Origin: Halobaculum sp. MBLA0147
Lineage (GTDB): Archaea > Halobacteriota > Halobacteria > Halobacteriales > Haloferacaceae
Assembly: GCF_041361345.1 (NCBI RefSeq)
Contig: NZ_JBGKAD010000003.1
Location: 1 to 64,000, forward strand
Direction: 5' to 3'
DNA: 64,000 bases
The translations under genes and the position numbers were made by a program. Under the pieces are notes generated by a model. The model was given only the letters and a program-made list of their open reading frames with translations. It was not told the origin of the DNA and made no database searches. Every line of letters starts with the position of its first letter. Positions within the stretch are counted from its first letter, which is position 1. Below are positions 1 to 9,147 of this stretch, in pieces.

Positions 1-3000
1 ATGTCCTCCCGAGGCGGGAGTTCCCCGCAGGCCGCCGGTGGGCGGCCGTTGTACGTCGTCGGTGCGAGCGAGGTGGACGGGCAGTCCCCGTTCGTCTCGC
101 GGCTGGCGGACAGGCAGTCGGCCGGTCGTGTCGAGACACTCACGCCGGCCGCACTGGCGGCACGCGACACGACCACCGACTCGGCCGGTGTCGTCTGTCG
201 CACGTCGACGACGGACGACCTCGACGCGCCGGCACTCGTGGAGACGATCACGACCGACGCGCCCGTGGTCGTGGTCGGGACGGACTCGGACCCGGCCGCA
301 CTCTACCGCGCCGGCGCGACGGAGGTCGTCCCGCTTGACGCCGCCACCGCGCCGGACGCGGCCGCGATGCAGGCGGCGCAGACGGTCGACCGCCACCACG
401 AGCGCCAACCCGCCGTGGCGGCCGTCGACACGGACGGCGCCGGACTGATCGTCCACGACCCCGACAGCGGCGCGATCAGAGCCGTCAACGACCGGCTGCG
501 ACAGCTCCTCGGCTTCGGTCGCGACCGCGAGGTGACGCTCGACGACGTGACCGGCGCGAACCCGGAGTTCTCGCGTGAACGCGCCGTCTCGCTGGTGCGC
601 GACGCCGCCGACGGCCGACCGCGCACGTTCGAGTGGATCGAGCCGGACGGCGTCGAGACGACGTGGGTCGAGGTGTCGCTGGAGCGGTCCACCGTCGGGG
701 GCGAGCGGGTCGTGTTGGGGACGGTCCGCGACGTGCCCGACCGGAGCGACGCGGGCGGGAGCGTCCCCGCGCCCACCTCGGACGCGGTGGCGACGACCGG
801 CGCCGTACCGTCCCCCGCCGAGGGTGTCGGTCCACTCCCCGGCCGCCCGGACAGAGCGCGGGCGAGACGAGACGGCACGAGAGCGACTGCCGGTGGGGTG
901 GGGGAGACCCCCGTGGCCGCAGAGACGCAGGAGACCGCTGCGGCCACCGAGACGCAGGAGAGGGCCGTGACCACCGAGACGGAGGAGACCGCTGTGGCCA
1001 CCGAGACGGAGGAGAACGTCGTGACCGCCGACGCGGCGGAGACCACTCGCCAGACGCGGGCGTTCGATCGGGTCGACGACGCGTTCCTCTCCGTCGACGA
1101 GGACTGGTGTGTCGAGTACGTCAACGACGCCGGCAGACGCCTCTTCGCGGACGCAGCGGGGCGGGACGACTGGCGAGAGATGAACCCGACTGGCACGTCG
1201 CTGTGGGAGCTGATCCCCGACGAGGTGGTCGCGAACGCACGGGACAGGCTCGTCCGTGCGAACGAGATCGGCGAACCCGTGGAGTTCGAACAGCAGTGTC
1301 CCCAGATCGACGGCTGGTTCGACGTGTGTGCGTACCCCGGGGACGACGACGGCGTGTCGATCTACCTCCACGACGCGACCGCTCGGAAGATGAAACAGAT
1401 CGAACTCCGACACGCACGCGAACGCGTCGAGCAACTCCTCGACCGGGTGGACGACGCCTTCTTCGCACTCACGCCAGAGTGGGAGGTGTCGTACGCGAAC
1501 ACCGATGGGGCAGCGGTGTTGCGCGAGGCGGCTGGCATGGCGGAGGCAGAGCCGGTCGTCGGGATGGCGATCTGGGAGGAGATCGCCGACGAAGCGGCGA
1601 CCGCCTTCGAGGAGCGGTACCGCTACGCGATGCGCGAACAGGAGAGCGTGACGTTCGTCGAGCGGTACGAGCCGATGGGCGTCTGGTTCGAGGTGCGCGC
1701 GTACCCGGACGACGAGGGCCTGTCCGTCTACTTCACCGACGTGACCGAGCGGAAGGAGCGCGAACGCGAGATGGAGCGGTTCGGCGAAGTGCTCGGCGGG
1801 TTGGACGACGGCGTGTACGCGGTCGACGCCGACGACGAACTCGTGTACGTCAACGACGAGTTCGCGGCAATGGAGGGCGTCGACCGCGAGACCCTGCTCG
1901 GCACACGCCTCGACGAGTGGGTCACCGACCAGTCGCGCGACTGCGTCCGTGACGTTCGGGAGCGCGCCGCCGACGCCGAGGGGGTCGCGCAAGTCGAGTG
2001 TTCCTACCGGCCGACGAACGGCGAGGAGTTCCCGGCAGAACTCCGTATCTCCACGGTGTCACAGGCCGGCAGCGACCTGGGCCGCGTGGGCGTCGTCCGC
2101 GACGTGACCGAGCGGACGGAACGCGAGCGGGAACTCCGCATCCGCGAACAGGCGATCGAGGAGTCCGCGCTGGCGATCACCCTCGCGGACGCCACGGAGC
2201 CGGACACCCCGCTCACGTACGTCAACGAGTCGTTCGAGAGTCTGACCGGCTACGACGAGGCGGACGTGCTCGGCCGGAACTGCCGGTTCCTGCAGGGGCC
2301 GGAGACGGACGACGAGACCGTCGCGAACCTCCGCGAGGCCGTCGCGGCGGGTGAACACGTCTCCACCGAAGTCCGCAACTACACCGCCGACGGCGAGCCG
2401 TTCTGGAACCGAGTGGAGATCACGCCGATCCACGACGGAGACGGGAACGTCGTGCGGTTCCTCGGTACGCAGACGGACGTGAGCGAGGAGCGCCGCGTCC
2501 GGCAGGTCCGCAAGCGGATGTTGGCGACGACCCGGGGGATGTTGTCGGCGGAGTCGCCGACGGAGATCGCGGAGTTGGTGGTCGAGGCCGCGGGCTCGGT
2601 GCTGGACCACGAGTTCAGCGGCGTCTACCTCGCGGACGACGACGGCGACCTCGAACCGGTCGCGTGGTCCGACAGCGTCGACGAGGTGTTCGGGGGGCCG
2701 TCGCTGGCACGTCCGAACGACGCGGTACAGACCGCCCACGAGACGGGCCAACCGGCGACGTACACCGACATGGAGGCGGCACTCGGTTCGCGCGCCGCCA
2801 ACTACCCGGAGCTGGAGTCGCTGCAGGTGGTCCCGATGGGCGGGGCGGGCGTGTTCGTCGCGGGTAGCTCCGAGGAGTACGGCTTCGACGACGGCGACGT
2901 GGACCTCGCGCAACTGCTCACGGTGAACGCGACCGTCGCGTTGGAGCGGGCCCGTCGTGTCCAGGACCTCGTCGAGTACGAGACCCTCTTCGACACCGTG

Positions 3001-4410
3001 GAGGACAAACTGTACGTGTTGGACGCGGACGGCTACTTCCAGTTGGTGTCGGACCCGCTGGCACGGCGGCTCGGCTACGAGCCGGACGCCCTGACCGGTG
3101 AACACGTCTCGACGGTGTTGACCGACGAGACGGTCGCTGCGGGGACGAACACGCTGGTCGAGCGCCTCCGTGAGAGTGCGGGCGAGGAGATCGCGACCGA
3201 CGGCCTCGGTGTCGGTGCCAGCGGCTACGAGGGGGCGGCGGTGACGAACGACGGCGAACGCGTCCCCGTCGAGATCGACCTCTCGCTGTTGCCCACCGAC
3301 GACGGCTTCAGAGGCTCGGTCGGCGCGGTGCGAGACATCAGCGAGCGCCGTCGCAGCCAGGACGAACTCGCGGCGTTCCGGGACGCCATCACGGAGAGCG
3401 GTGTCGGCGTCGCCCTGTACGACGACGCGGGGCGGATCACCTACGCGAACGACCACTACGCGGGGTTGTTGGGCGAGTCTCGCGAGGCGGTCGAGAGCGG
3501 GCGGGTGTGGAACCGGGTCGCGGACCTGACGTACGAGTCGTTCGCCGACCACTGGGCGTCGTTCGCGAACAACGAGACGCGTCAGCGGGAGACGGAACTC
3601 GTCAGAGCCGACGGCACGACGGCCCCCGTCGAGACGACGACGACGGCGACGGAGATCGGCGGCTCGCTCACCCACGTCCAGACGGTCCGAGAGATCACCG
3701 GCCGCCGCGAGCGTCGCCAACAGGTTGACACGCTCCACCGGGTGATCCGGCACAACCTGCGTAACGACATGACGGTCGTGTTGGGGCACGCCAACCGGCT
3801 GGTCGAGGATCTGGACGGCAGCGTCGCCGAGAGTGCCGAGATGATCGCGAAGACGGCGGAGGAACTCGTCGACCTCTCTGGATCGGTCCGAGACGCCGAG
3901 GCGATCCTCGACGGGGAGATCGTCCGCCGGCCGACGGACGCCGTCCGCGTCGTCGGGAACGCCGTCGACTGGCTCGCAGACGAGCACGCGGTGACGCCGA
4001 CGACGGACCTCCCGGAGACGGCCGCGGTCCTCGCCGACGAGACACTGTCGCTGGCGCTGCGGCACCTGCTGGAGAACGCCGCGGAACACGGTGCCGGGGG
4101 CCACACGACGCCGAGCGGTGAGGGTAACGACGACCCCGACGTGTCGGTGTCGGTGGCGGAGATGCCGGAACGCACCGGGTGGGTCACGGTCGAGATCGCC
4201 GACGACGGGCCGGGCATCCCCGACCAGGAGTGGGAGGTGTTGAGCGCGGGCGAGGAGACGCAACTCGACCACGGGAGCGGGATGGGCCTGTGGATCGTCC
4301 ACTGGATCGTCTCGCGGTACGGCGGCGAACTGGAGTTCGACGCGGACGACACCGGGACGACCGCCCGGATCGCGCTCCCGACGCCCGACGCCGACGACGT
4401 GTCGGTGTGA
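1..4410 (+). CDS. Multi-PAS/LOV/GAF sensor histidine kinase
   Basis: A very long (1469 aa) soluble sensor kinase. An N-terminal receiver-like fold (about residues 15-130) has no obvious phospho-Asp site. PAS domains follow at about 143-245, 355-460, 475-590 and 595-715, then a LOV-type PAS at about 718-835 with the motif GRNCRFLQG (photoactive Cys761). A GAF domain lies at about 845-985, two more PAS domains at about 990-1115 and 1120-1240, a HisKA-like motif RVIRHNLRND at about 1245, and an HATPase with DDGPGIP and a GMGLWIV G-box at the C-terminus. A Thr/Glu repeat linker (about 303-345) separates PAS1 from PAS2. There are no membrane segments, so it is cytosolic. It converges on the KaiC-like gene with a 48-bp gap. 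The ATG is the first base of the window. It precedes a complete-looking first domain, so the start is plausible, but no upstream sequence is available to confirm it. Confidence 0.9.
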   Translation: MSSRGGSSPQAAGGRPLYVVGASEVDGQSPFVSRLADRQSAGRVETLTPAALAARDTTTDSAGVVCRTSTTDDLDAPALVETITTDAPVVVVGTDSDPAALYRAGATEVVPLDAATAPDAAAMQAAQTVDRHHERQPAVAAVDTDGAGLIVHDPDSGAIRAVNDRLRQLLGFGRDREVTLDDVTGANPEFSRERAVSLVRDAADGRPRTFEWIEPDGVETTWVEVSLERSTVGGERVVLGTVRDVPDRSDAGGSVPAPTSDAVATTGAVPSPAEGVGPLPGRPDRARARRDGTRATAGGVGETPVAAETQETAAATETQERAVTTETEETAVATETEENVVTADAAETTRQTRAFDRVDDAFLSVDEDWCVEYVNDAGRRLFADAAGRDDWREMNPTGTSLWELIPDEVVANARDRLVRANEIGEPVEFEQQCPQIDGWFDVCAYPGDDDGVSIYLHDATARKMKQIELRHARERVEQLLDRVDDAFFALTPEWEVSYANTDGAAVLREAAGMAEAEPVVGMAIWEEIADEAATAFEERYRYAMREQESVTFVERYEPMGVWFEVRAYPDDEGLSVYFTDVTERKEREREMERFGEVLGGLDDGVYAVDADDELVYVNDEFAAMEGVDRETLLGTRLDEWVTDQSRDCVRDVRERAADAEGVAQVECSYRPTNGEEFPAELRISTVSQAGSDLGRVGVVRDVTERTERERELRIREQAIEESALAITLADATEPDTPLTYVNESFESLTGYDEADVLGRNCRFLQGPETDDETVANLREAVAAGEHVSTEVRNYTADGEPFWNRVEITPIHDGDGNVVRFLGTQTDVSEERRVRQVRKRMLATTRGMLSAESPTEIAELVVEAAGSVLDHEFSGVYLADDDGDLEPVAWSDSVDEVFGGPSLARPNDAVQTAHETGQPATYTDMEAALGSRAANYPELESLQVVPMGGAGVFVAGSSEEYGFDDGDVDLAQLLTVNATVALERARRVQDLVEYETLFDTVEDKLYVLDADGYFQLVSDPLARRLGYEPDALTGEHVSTVLTDETVAAGTNTLVERLRESAGEEIATDGLGVGASGYEGAAVTNDGERVPVEIDLSLLPTDDGFRGSVGAVRDISERRRSQDELAAFRDAITESGVGVALYDDAGRITYANDHYAGLLGESREAVESGRVWNRVADLTYESFADHWASFANNETRQRETELVRADGTTAPVETTTTATEIGGSLTHVQTVREITGRRERRQQVDTLHRVIRHNLRNDMTVVLGHANRLVEDLDGSVAESAEMIAKTAEELVDLSGSVRDAEAILDGEIVRRPTDAVRVVGNAVDWLADEHAVTPTTDLPETAAVLADETLSLALRHLLENAAEHGAGGHTTPSGEGNDDPDVSVSVAEMPERTGWVTVEIADDGPGIPDQEWEVLSAGEETQLDHGSGMGLWIVHWIVSRYGGELEFDADDTGTTARIALPTPDADDVSV

Positions 4411-4458
4411 CCCCGCTCTCGGTGGCCGATTCCTCGCGGCCCGTCCGAGTCGTCCCGA

Positions 4459-5913
4459 TCACCCGTCCGTGTCCGCCGACTCCGGCACGCCGGAGACGAC
4501 ACCACGGAGCCCCCGCAGCGGCTCCCCGAGTGCGACCCCGTCGGCCCCGATCTCGAACTCCCGGAGCGTCCGCTCGAAGCCGCTGGTCCGCTTCTTGAGC
4601 ACTCCGGCGACCTTCCGGAGCTCCCCGTCCAACTCGACGTGTCGGAGGAAGACGACGTTGTCCGCGAGGTAGCTCACGCCGGAGCCGGTCGCGGTGAAGT
4701 CGCCGACGACGGACTGCGTCTCGTCGGTGAGGAACGTCGTCACGCCGGCGTTCGCGAGGTACCGCCCCAGCGCGTGGAGCCGACGGGTGAGCCGGTCCTC
4801 CTGTCCCTCCAGCGTGAGCCGGTAGCCCGCCACGCCGTCGACGACGACGAAGTCGGTGTCGTTCCCCTCCACCTGCTCGCGGACGAGCGACGCGAACTCC
4901 TGTGGACCGTACCGGAGCGGTTCGATCTCGACGACCTCCAGGGTCCCCGCCTCGACCATCTCCGTCACTGGGATGCCGATCGCCTCGGACCGCTCGCGGA
5001 AACTCGGCCACCGCTCCTCGAAGAGGTACACGACTGTCCGCTCCCCGCGCTCGGCGGCCGCGGCCGCGAACTGCGTCGCCAGCGTCGTCTTCCCGGCGCC
5101 GGTCGGCCCGGACAACACCGTGATCGTCCCGCGCTCGACGCCCCCGCCGATCATCGTGTCCAACTCTGCCACGCCGCTGGACAGCTGTTCCAGATCCGTC
5201 TCGACCGTCCGCTCGCCCGGTTGGAGCGCCGGGAACACGGACACACCCGTCTCGTCGATCCGGTAGGCGTGCTCGCCGGAGAGACTACCGGAGCCGCGGA
5301 ACTTCGGCACCGAGACGGTCTCGACGGGACCGCTCGGGTCGAGTTCGATCAACCCGTCCGTGACGAACTGGAGGTCGTCGACCGGCAGGTCGGCGCTGGC
5401 CTGTGCGGTGAACACGACCGTCGCGTCGCGCTCGGTGAGGAACCGCGACAGGCCGAGCACCTGCTGGCGGAACTGGTGGTCGTCGGGCGTGAGGTAGTGG
5501 AGCTGTGTGATCGGGTCGACGACGACGCGGTCCGGGTCGACGCGCTCGACCGTCTCGCGCACCTCCGCCCGGAAGGAGCCACCCTCGACCTCGTCGGGCG
5601 CGAACACGTCGTAGGTGCCCTCCTCGGTGAACACGTCCGCTCGTGGCGAGAGGTCACAGACCACCACGTCGCTCGTGTCGATCCCGACGGCGGCGGCGTT
5701 CGACCGGAGATCCTCGACGTCCTCCTCCAAGTTCACGAACAGCGTCGTCTCGTCGGCGTCGGCCGCGTCGAGGAACGACAGCGCCAGCAGCGTCTTCCCG
5801 GCGCCGGCACGGGCACTCACGACGTAGCTCCGGCCGGCGAGTAGTCCGCCGCGGAGCACACGGTCCAGTCCCTCGACCCCGCTCGTGACACGGGTCGGCT
5901 CGGCCTCGGTCAT
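4459..5913 (-). CDS. KaiC-like two-domain RecA-type ATPase
   Basis: A 484-aa double RecA-fold protein. Domain 1 has Walker A ARAGAGKT (residues 34-41), an acidic pair in NLEED (about 63-64) and Walker B VVVDP (D133). Domain 2 has Walker A GPTGAGKT (269-276), the EE pair in LFEERW (299-300) and Walker B VVVDG (D359). By eye, S414 aligns with KaiC phosphosite Ser431, while the Thr432 position is Tyr415. Archaeal KaiC-like proteins are ATPases/autokinases used in signalling, and no kaiA or kaiB is visible here. The ATG at 5913 is chosen because the protein begins right at the first RecA domain; upstream in-frame sequence looks non-coding. The gene is divergent from one LOV kinase (185-bp shared gap) and convergent with another, so a role in their signal path is likely but inferred. 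Confidence 0.93.
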   Translation of the reverse strand: MTEAEPTRVTSGVEGLDRVLRGGLLAGRSYVVSARAGAGKTLLALSFLDAADADETTLFVNLEEDVEDLRSNAAAVGIDTSDVVVCDLSPRADVFTEEGTYDVFAPDEVEGGSFRAEVRETVERVDPDRVVVDPITQLHYLTPDDHQFRQQVLGLSRFLTERDATVVFTAQASADLPVDDLQFVTDGLIELDPSGPVETVSVPKFRGSGSLSGEHAYRIDETGVSVFPALQPGERTVETDLEQLSSGVAELDTMIGGGVERGTITVLSGPTGAGKTTLATQFAAAAAERGERTVVYLFEERWPSFRERSEAIGIPVTEMVEAGTLEVVEIEPLRYGPQEFASLVREQVEGNDTDFVVVDGVAGYRLTLEGQEDRLTRRLHALGRYLANAGVTTFLTDETQSVVGDFTATGSGVSYLADNVVFLRHVELDGELRKVAGVLKKRTSGFERTLREFEIGADGVALGEPLRGLRGVVSGVPESADTDG

Positions 5914-6098
5914 ACCCGCTCCGACGGGCGGCACGGCGTTAACTGTTCGCCAGCGAGACCGACGCCCCGCGGACGGCGCCTCGCTCGTCGTCGGCCCGAC
6001 CCACGTCCGGTCGTCGCGGTGTCGGCACCGTCGCCTCTCGCCACCGGATCGGAACACCGCCACGCTTGTTACGCACGCGACAGTACGGAGAGTGAACG

Positions 6099-8117
6099 AT
6101 GGCCGACGACTCGTGGTCGGACGACGGCGGTGCCTCGGATCCGGGGACCGCCACCGAGCAGCGCTCGTCCGATCAAGACACGGTCCTCCTGGTGGGAGCC
6201 CCGGACCGCGACCGCGAACTGTTGGCCGAGTGGCTGCGTGGGGTCCCGCGGTACGACGTGATCGTCCGGGGTCCCGACGACGGTCCGCTCCCGGAGTACG
6301 ACGTGGCGCTCGTCGACGCCGGAGTGGTGGGCGCCCGCCGCCCGGAACTCCGTGCGAGACGCGAGGCGGCGGACCCACTGTACCTCCCGCACGTGGCGAT
6401 CGGCGGGGACGAGACGGCGGCGGACACGGAGTTGGTCGACGACGTCGTTCAGACGCCGATTTCGCAGGACGACCTCGGCCGGCGACTGGAGAACCTCCTG
6501 CGGGCACGCCGCACCTCGCTGCGACTCTCGCAGGTGCGCGACCAGTACGAGCAGTTGGTCGCGTTGACGCCGGAGACGATCCTGGTCGTCCGCGACGGGA
6601 CGATCCGGTACGTCAACGACGCCGGCCCGAGTCTGTTCGGTGTCGAGAGCGCCGACGACCTCGTCGGCCGCGCGGTGACGGAGTTGGTCCACCCGGACGA
6701 CGAGCGCGCGATGCAGACGGCGCTGGCGACCGTCGAGCGCGACGGCAGACTGGAGGAGTTCCTCGAACTGGAACTCCTCACCCCCGACGGAGAGAGTCGT
6801 GTCGTCGAGGCGGCGGGCGTCACGGTGACCTACGAGGGGGAGCCGGCGGCGCAGTTCGTGGTCCGCGATCTGAGCGAGCAGCGCGAACGTCGCCGACAGC
6901 TGACGCTGATGAGTCGCGCCGTCGAGTCCGCCTCACAGGGGATCACCGTCGCGGACGCCCAGCAGGACGACGAGCCGTTAGTGTACGCCAACGAGGCGTT
7001 CGAGCGACTGACCGGCTACGACAGACAGTCTATCCTAGGGCGCAACTGCCGGTTCCTCCAGGGAGAGGGGACCGACCCGGAGACCGTCGCGCGGGTCCGG
7101 CGGGCCGTCGACGAGGAGCGGCCGGTCTCCGTCGAGTTACTCAACTACCGCGCCGACGGGACGCCGTTCTGGAACCAACTCGACATCGTCCCGATCCGCG
7201 ACGACGACGGGTCGGTGACACACTACCTCGGGCTCCAGACGGACGTGACCGAACGGAAGACACGCGAGGAACGGCTCTCCGTGTTGGACCGCGTGTTGCG
7301 ACACAACATCCGCAACCGGACGAACGTGATCGCCGGCACCGCGGAACTCCTCCTGGAGGGGTTGGCCGAACCAGAGGACGGCGACGGAGCCGACGAGGAC
7401 ACCGGAACTGGAGCCGACGAGAGCGCGGCGAGCGCCACCCTCGGCTTCGACGACGAGACCGCCCTCGAACGGATCGTCGACGCGGCGCGAGAACTCGAGG
7501 TGATCAGTGAGCAGGCCCGCGAGTTCCAAGCGATCGTTGGGGACGACGCCGTCGAGACCGTCGACAGGGATATCCAGTCCGTCTTCGAACGGTTGACCGA
7601 GACGCTCGCCGACGAGCCGGGACGACTGGCGTTGCACGCACCGGACGGGTCGTTCGTCGTCCGCTGCCACCCGAAACTCGCGACCGCGCTCGCGGCCGGC
7701 GTCGAGTCGGTCCACCGGTCCGACCCGACGGGGATGGACCTCTCCGTGGAGTTGTCGCGGCGCGACGACAGAGTGATCCTCGACATCGTCGACCGCGGCA
7801 ACTCGATCCCAGAGGCAGACCTTGAGGCGATCGCGGCAGAACGGGAGACACCTATCGAACACTCGCGTGGGCTGGAACTGTGGATCGTCCGCTGGACCGT
7901 CCTCGCCTCCGACGGCGACGTGAGTGTCCGACTCGACGGCGACAGCCCGTCGTTGCACATCACCCTCCCGGCTGCAGACGGGCAGACGGACGACGGAGTC
8001 GCCGCCGTGGCAGACGACGGAACGGAGGTCGACGACGGAGTCACCGCCGTGGCAGACGACGGAGCCGACGCCGACACCGAGACAGACGACGGTAGCGACA
8101 CTGGCGCCGGGTCGTAG
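6099..8117 (+). CDS. PAS-LOV sensor histidine kinase
   Basis: A 672-aa soluble kinase. It has a degenerate receiver-like domain (about 28-140), PAS (about 150-265), LOV-type PAS (about 270-385) with GRNCRFLQG (Cys317) and the usual LOV continuation (NYRADGTPFWNQL), then a HisKA-like RVLRHNIRNRTNV at about 393. An Asp/Gly-rich insert splits the helical region. The HATPase domain is degenerate: the G1 box reads DIVDRGNSIP and the G2 box is SRGLELWIV instead of GxGLGL, so ATP turnover may be weak or partner-dependent. The C-terminal 40 residues are an acidic repetitive tail (DDGVAAVADDG units). It is divergent from the KaiC-like gene. Blue-light sensing through FMN is known for LOV domains with this Cys; the output here is unknown. 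Confidence 0.9.
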   Translation: MADDSWSDDGGASDPGTATEQRSSDQDTVLLVGAPDRDRELLAEWLRGVPRYDVIVRGPDDGPLPEYDVALVDAGVVGARRPELRARREAADPLYLPHVAIGGDETAADTELVDDVVQTPISQDDLGRRLENLLRARRTSLRLSQVRDQYEQLVALTPETILVVRDGTIRYVNDAGPSLFGVESADDLVGRAVTELVHPDDERAMQTALATVERDGRLEEFLELELLTPDGESRVVEAAGVTVTYEGEPAAQFVVRDLSEQRERRRQLTLMSRAVESASQGITVADAQQDDEPLVYANEAFERLTGYDRQSILGRNCRFLQGEGTDPETVARVRRAVDEERPVSVELLNYRADGTPFWNQLDIVPIRDDDGSVTHYLGLQTDVTERKTREERLSVLDRVLRHNIRNRTNVIAGTAELLLEGLAEPEDGDGADEDTGTGADESAASATLGFDDETALERIVDAARELEVISEQAREFQAIVGDDAVETVDRDIQSVFERLTETLADEPGRLALHAPDGSFVVRCHPKLATALAAGVESVHRSDPTGMDLSVELSRRDDRVILDIVDRGNSIPEADLEAIAAERETPIEHSRGLELWIVRWTVLASDGDVSVRLDGDSPSLHITLPAADGQTDDGVAAVADDGTEVDDGVTAVADDGADADTETDDGSDTGAGS

Positions 8118-8212
8118 CGTCGGAGACGGACCGCGACGTCGAACCTCGTCCGACTCCGTGACCGCCGGCGCGTGACACAAAGCCCTTACACCGACGAGTT
8201 AAATCGACTCTC

Positions 8213-9142
8213 GTGAGACGATCCCGAACCGAGGACGTCGACCTCCAGTCCGACGACGGCGGCGATCCGGTCGCCGCCGCGAGCAGTCGGCAGGTCGTGG
8301 TCGCCACACTCCAGTGGGGACTGGTCCAGACGTTCCTGCTCCAGACGGCGGCCGGTGTGCTCGCCGGCTACGACGCGTGGATCGGCGGCGTCCCGCCGGC
8401 GTGGCCCTCGTCGCTCCGGTTCGCCGCCCTCCCGGCGTTCCTCGTCGGCGCGTACGGTGGCTACCGGTGGCTCGAGGCTGGCCCCGGCGCGGCGACGAGT
8501 GACGCGCACCGACGACGCGTCCGGTTCCTCGGCGTGTTCCTCGTCGGGTGGGCACTCGCCAGCGTTCCGGCGCTCGTCTGGGAGCTGGCCGTCACAGAAC
8601 CGCTCGGCACGCCCGCGGGGGCTCTTCTCCCGGGGCTCTCCGGTCTCGCTGCACTCACCGCTGCGTGGCTGTTCGGTTACCGGACGGGTGCCGACGGCCC
8701 CGCGTGGTACCGCCGTCGGCGGGGGCACGTGCTCGGTGCCGTCGCGGGCTGTCTGACTGGGATCGCCGTCTGCGTGCTCCTCGTCGCTGCGGTCGGCCTC
8801 ACACTCGACGGTCCCGGCCGCACGTCGACACCTGCTCGCGTGACACCGCTCGTCGGCGTCGCGATCGCGACGCTCGGGGGTGTCGCAGTCGGTGCGCGGG
8901 TGCCCGACCGGGTGCGCGAGTACCTGACGCTCCTGGTCGCGTCGACGTTGGCACTGAGTGTCGCCGTCGGCGTCGGCGCCGTCTTCCTCGCCGTCTCCGG
9001 CCTCGGTGGGTCACTCGGCGGTCTCGCCGGCTCCGTCGGTGCCACGCTGGCGTTCGTCGTGCCGCTCGCGAGTGCGCTCGTCGCCTCGGCGGTGGCCGCG
9101 TTCTGGGCGGAGACGGACGTGGTGGCACGGGTGGTGGGGTGA
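8213..9142 (+). CDS. Multispanning membrane protein, unknown function
   Basis: A 309-aa hydrophobic protein with about eight predicted membrane spans (for example around residues 25-45, 60-80, 105-125, 140-160, 180-205, 220-240, 250-270 and 280-305). The N-terminal 20 residues are charged. No enzyme or transporter motif was recognised. The start is GTG at 8213, about 10 nt after an AT-rich stretch (TTAAAT) in otherwise G+C-rich DNA. It follows the LOV kinase by 95 bp and converges with the sugar dehydrogenase lipoprotein gene 5 bp away. Function is not assigned. Confidence 0.8.
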   Translation: MRRSRTEDVDLQSDDGGDPVAAASSRQVVVATLQWGLVQTFLLQTAAGVLAGYDAWIGGVPPAWPSSLRFAALPAFLVGAYGGYRWLEAGPGAATSDAHRRRVRFLGVFLVGWALASVPALVWELAVTEPLGTPAGALLPGLSGLAALTAAWLFGYRTGADGPAWYRRRRGHVLGAVAGCLTGIAVCVLLVAAVGLTLDGPGRTSTPARVTPLVGVAIATLGGVAVGARVPDRVREYLTLLVASTLALSVAVGVGAVFLAVSGLGGSLGGLAGSVGATLAFVVPLASALVASAVAAFWAETDVVARVVG

Positions 9143-9147
9143 CGGAC

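Noticed and set aside
2059-4302. 747-codon open frame on the minus strand inside the first kinase
   Set aside because: It mirrors the plus-strand coding frame. High G+C removes stop codons from the opposite strand; the product is Arg/Val-rich with no domain.
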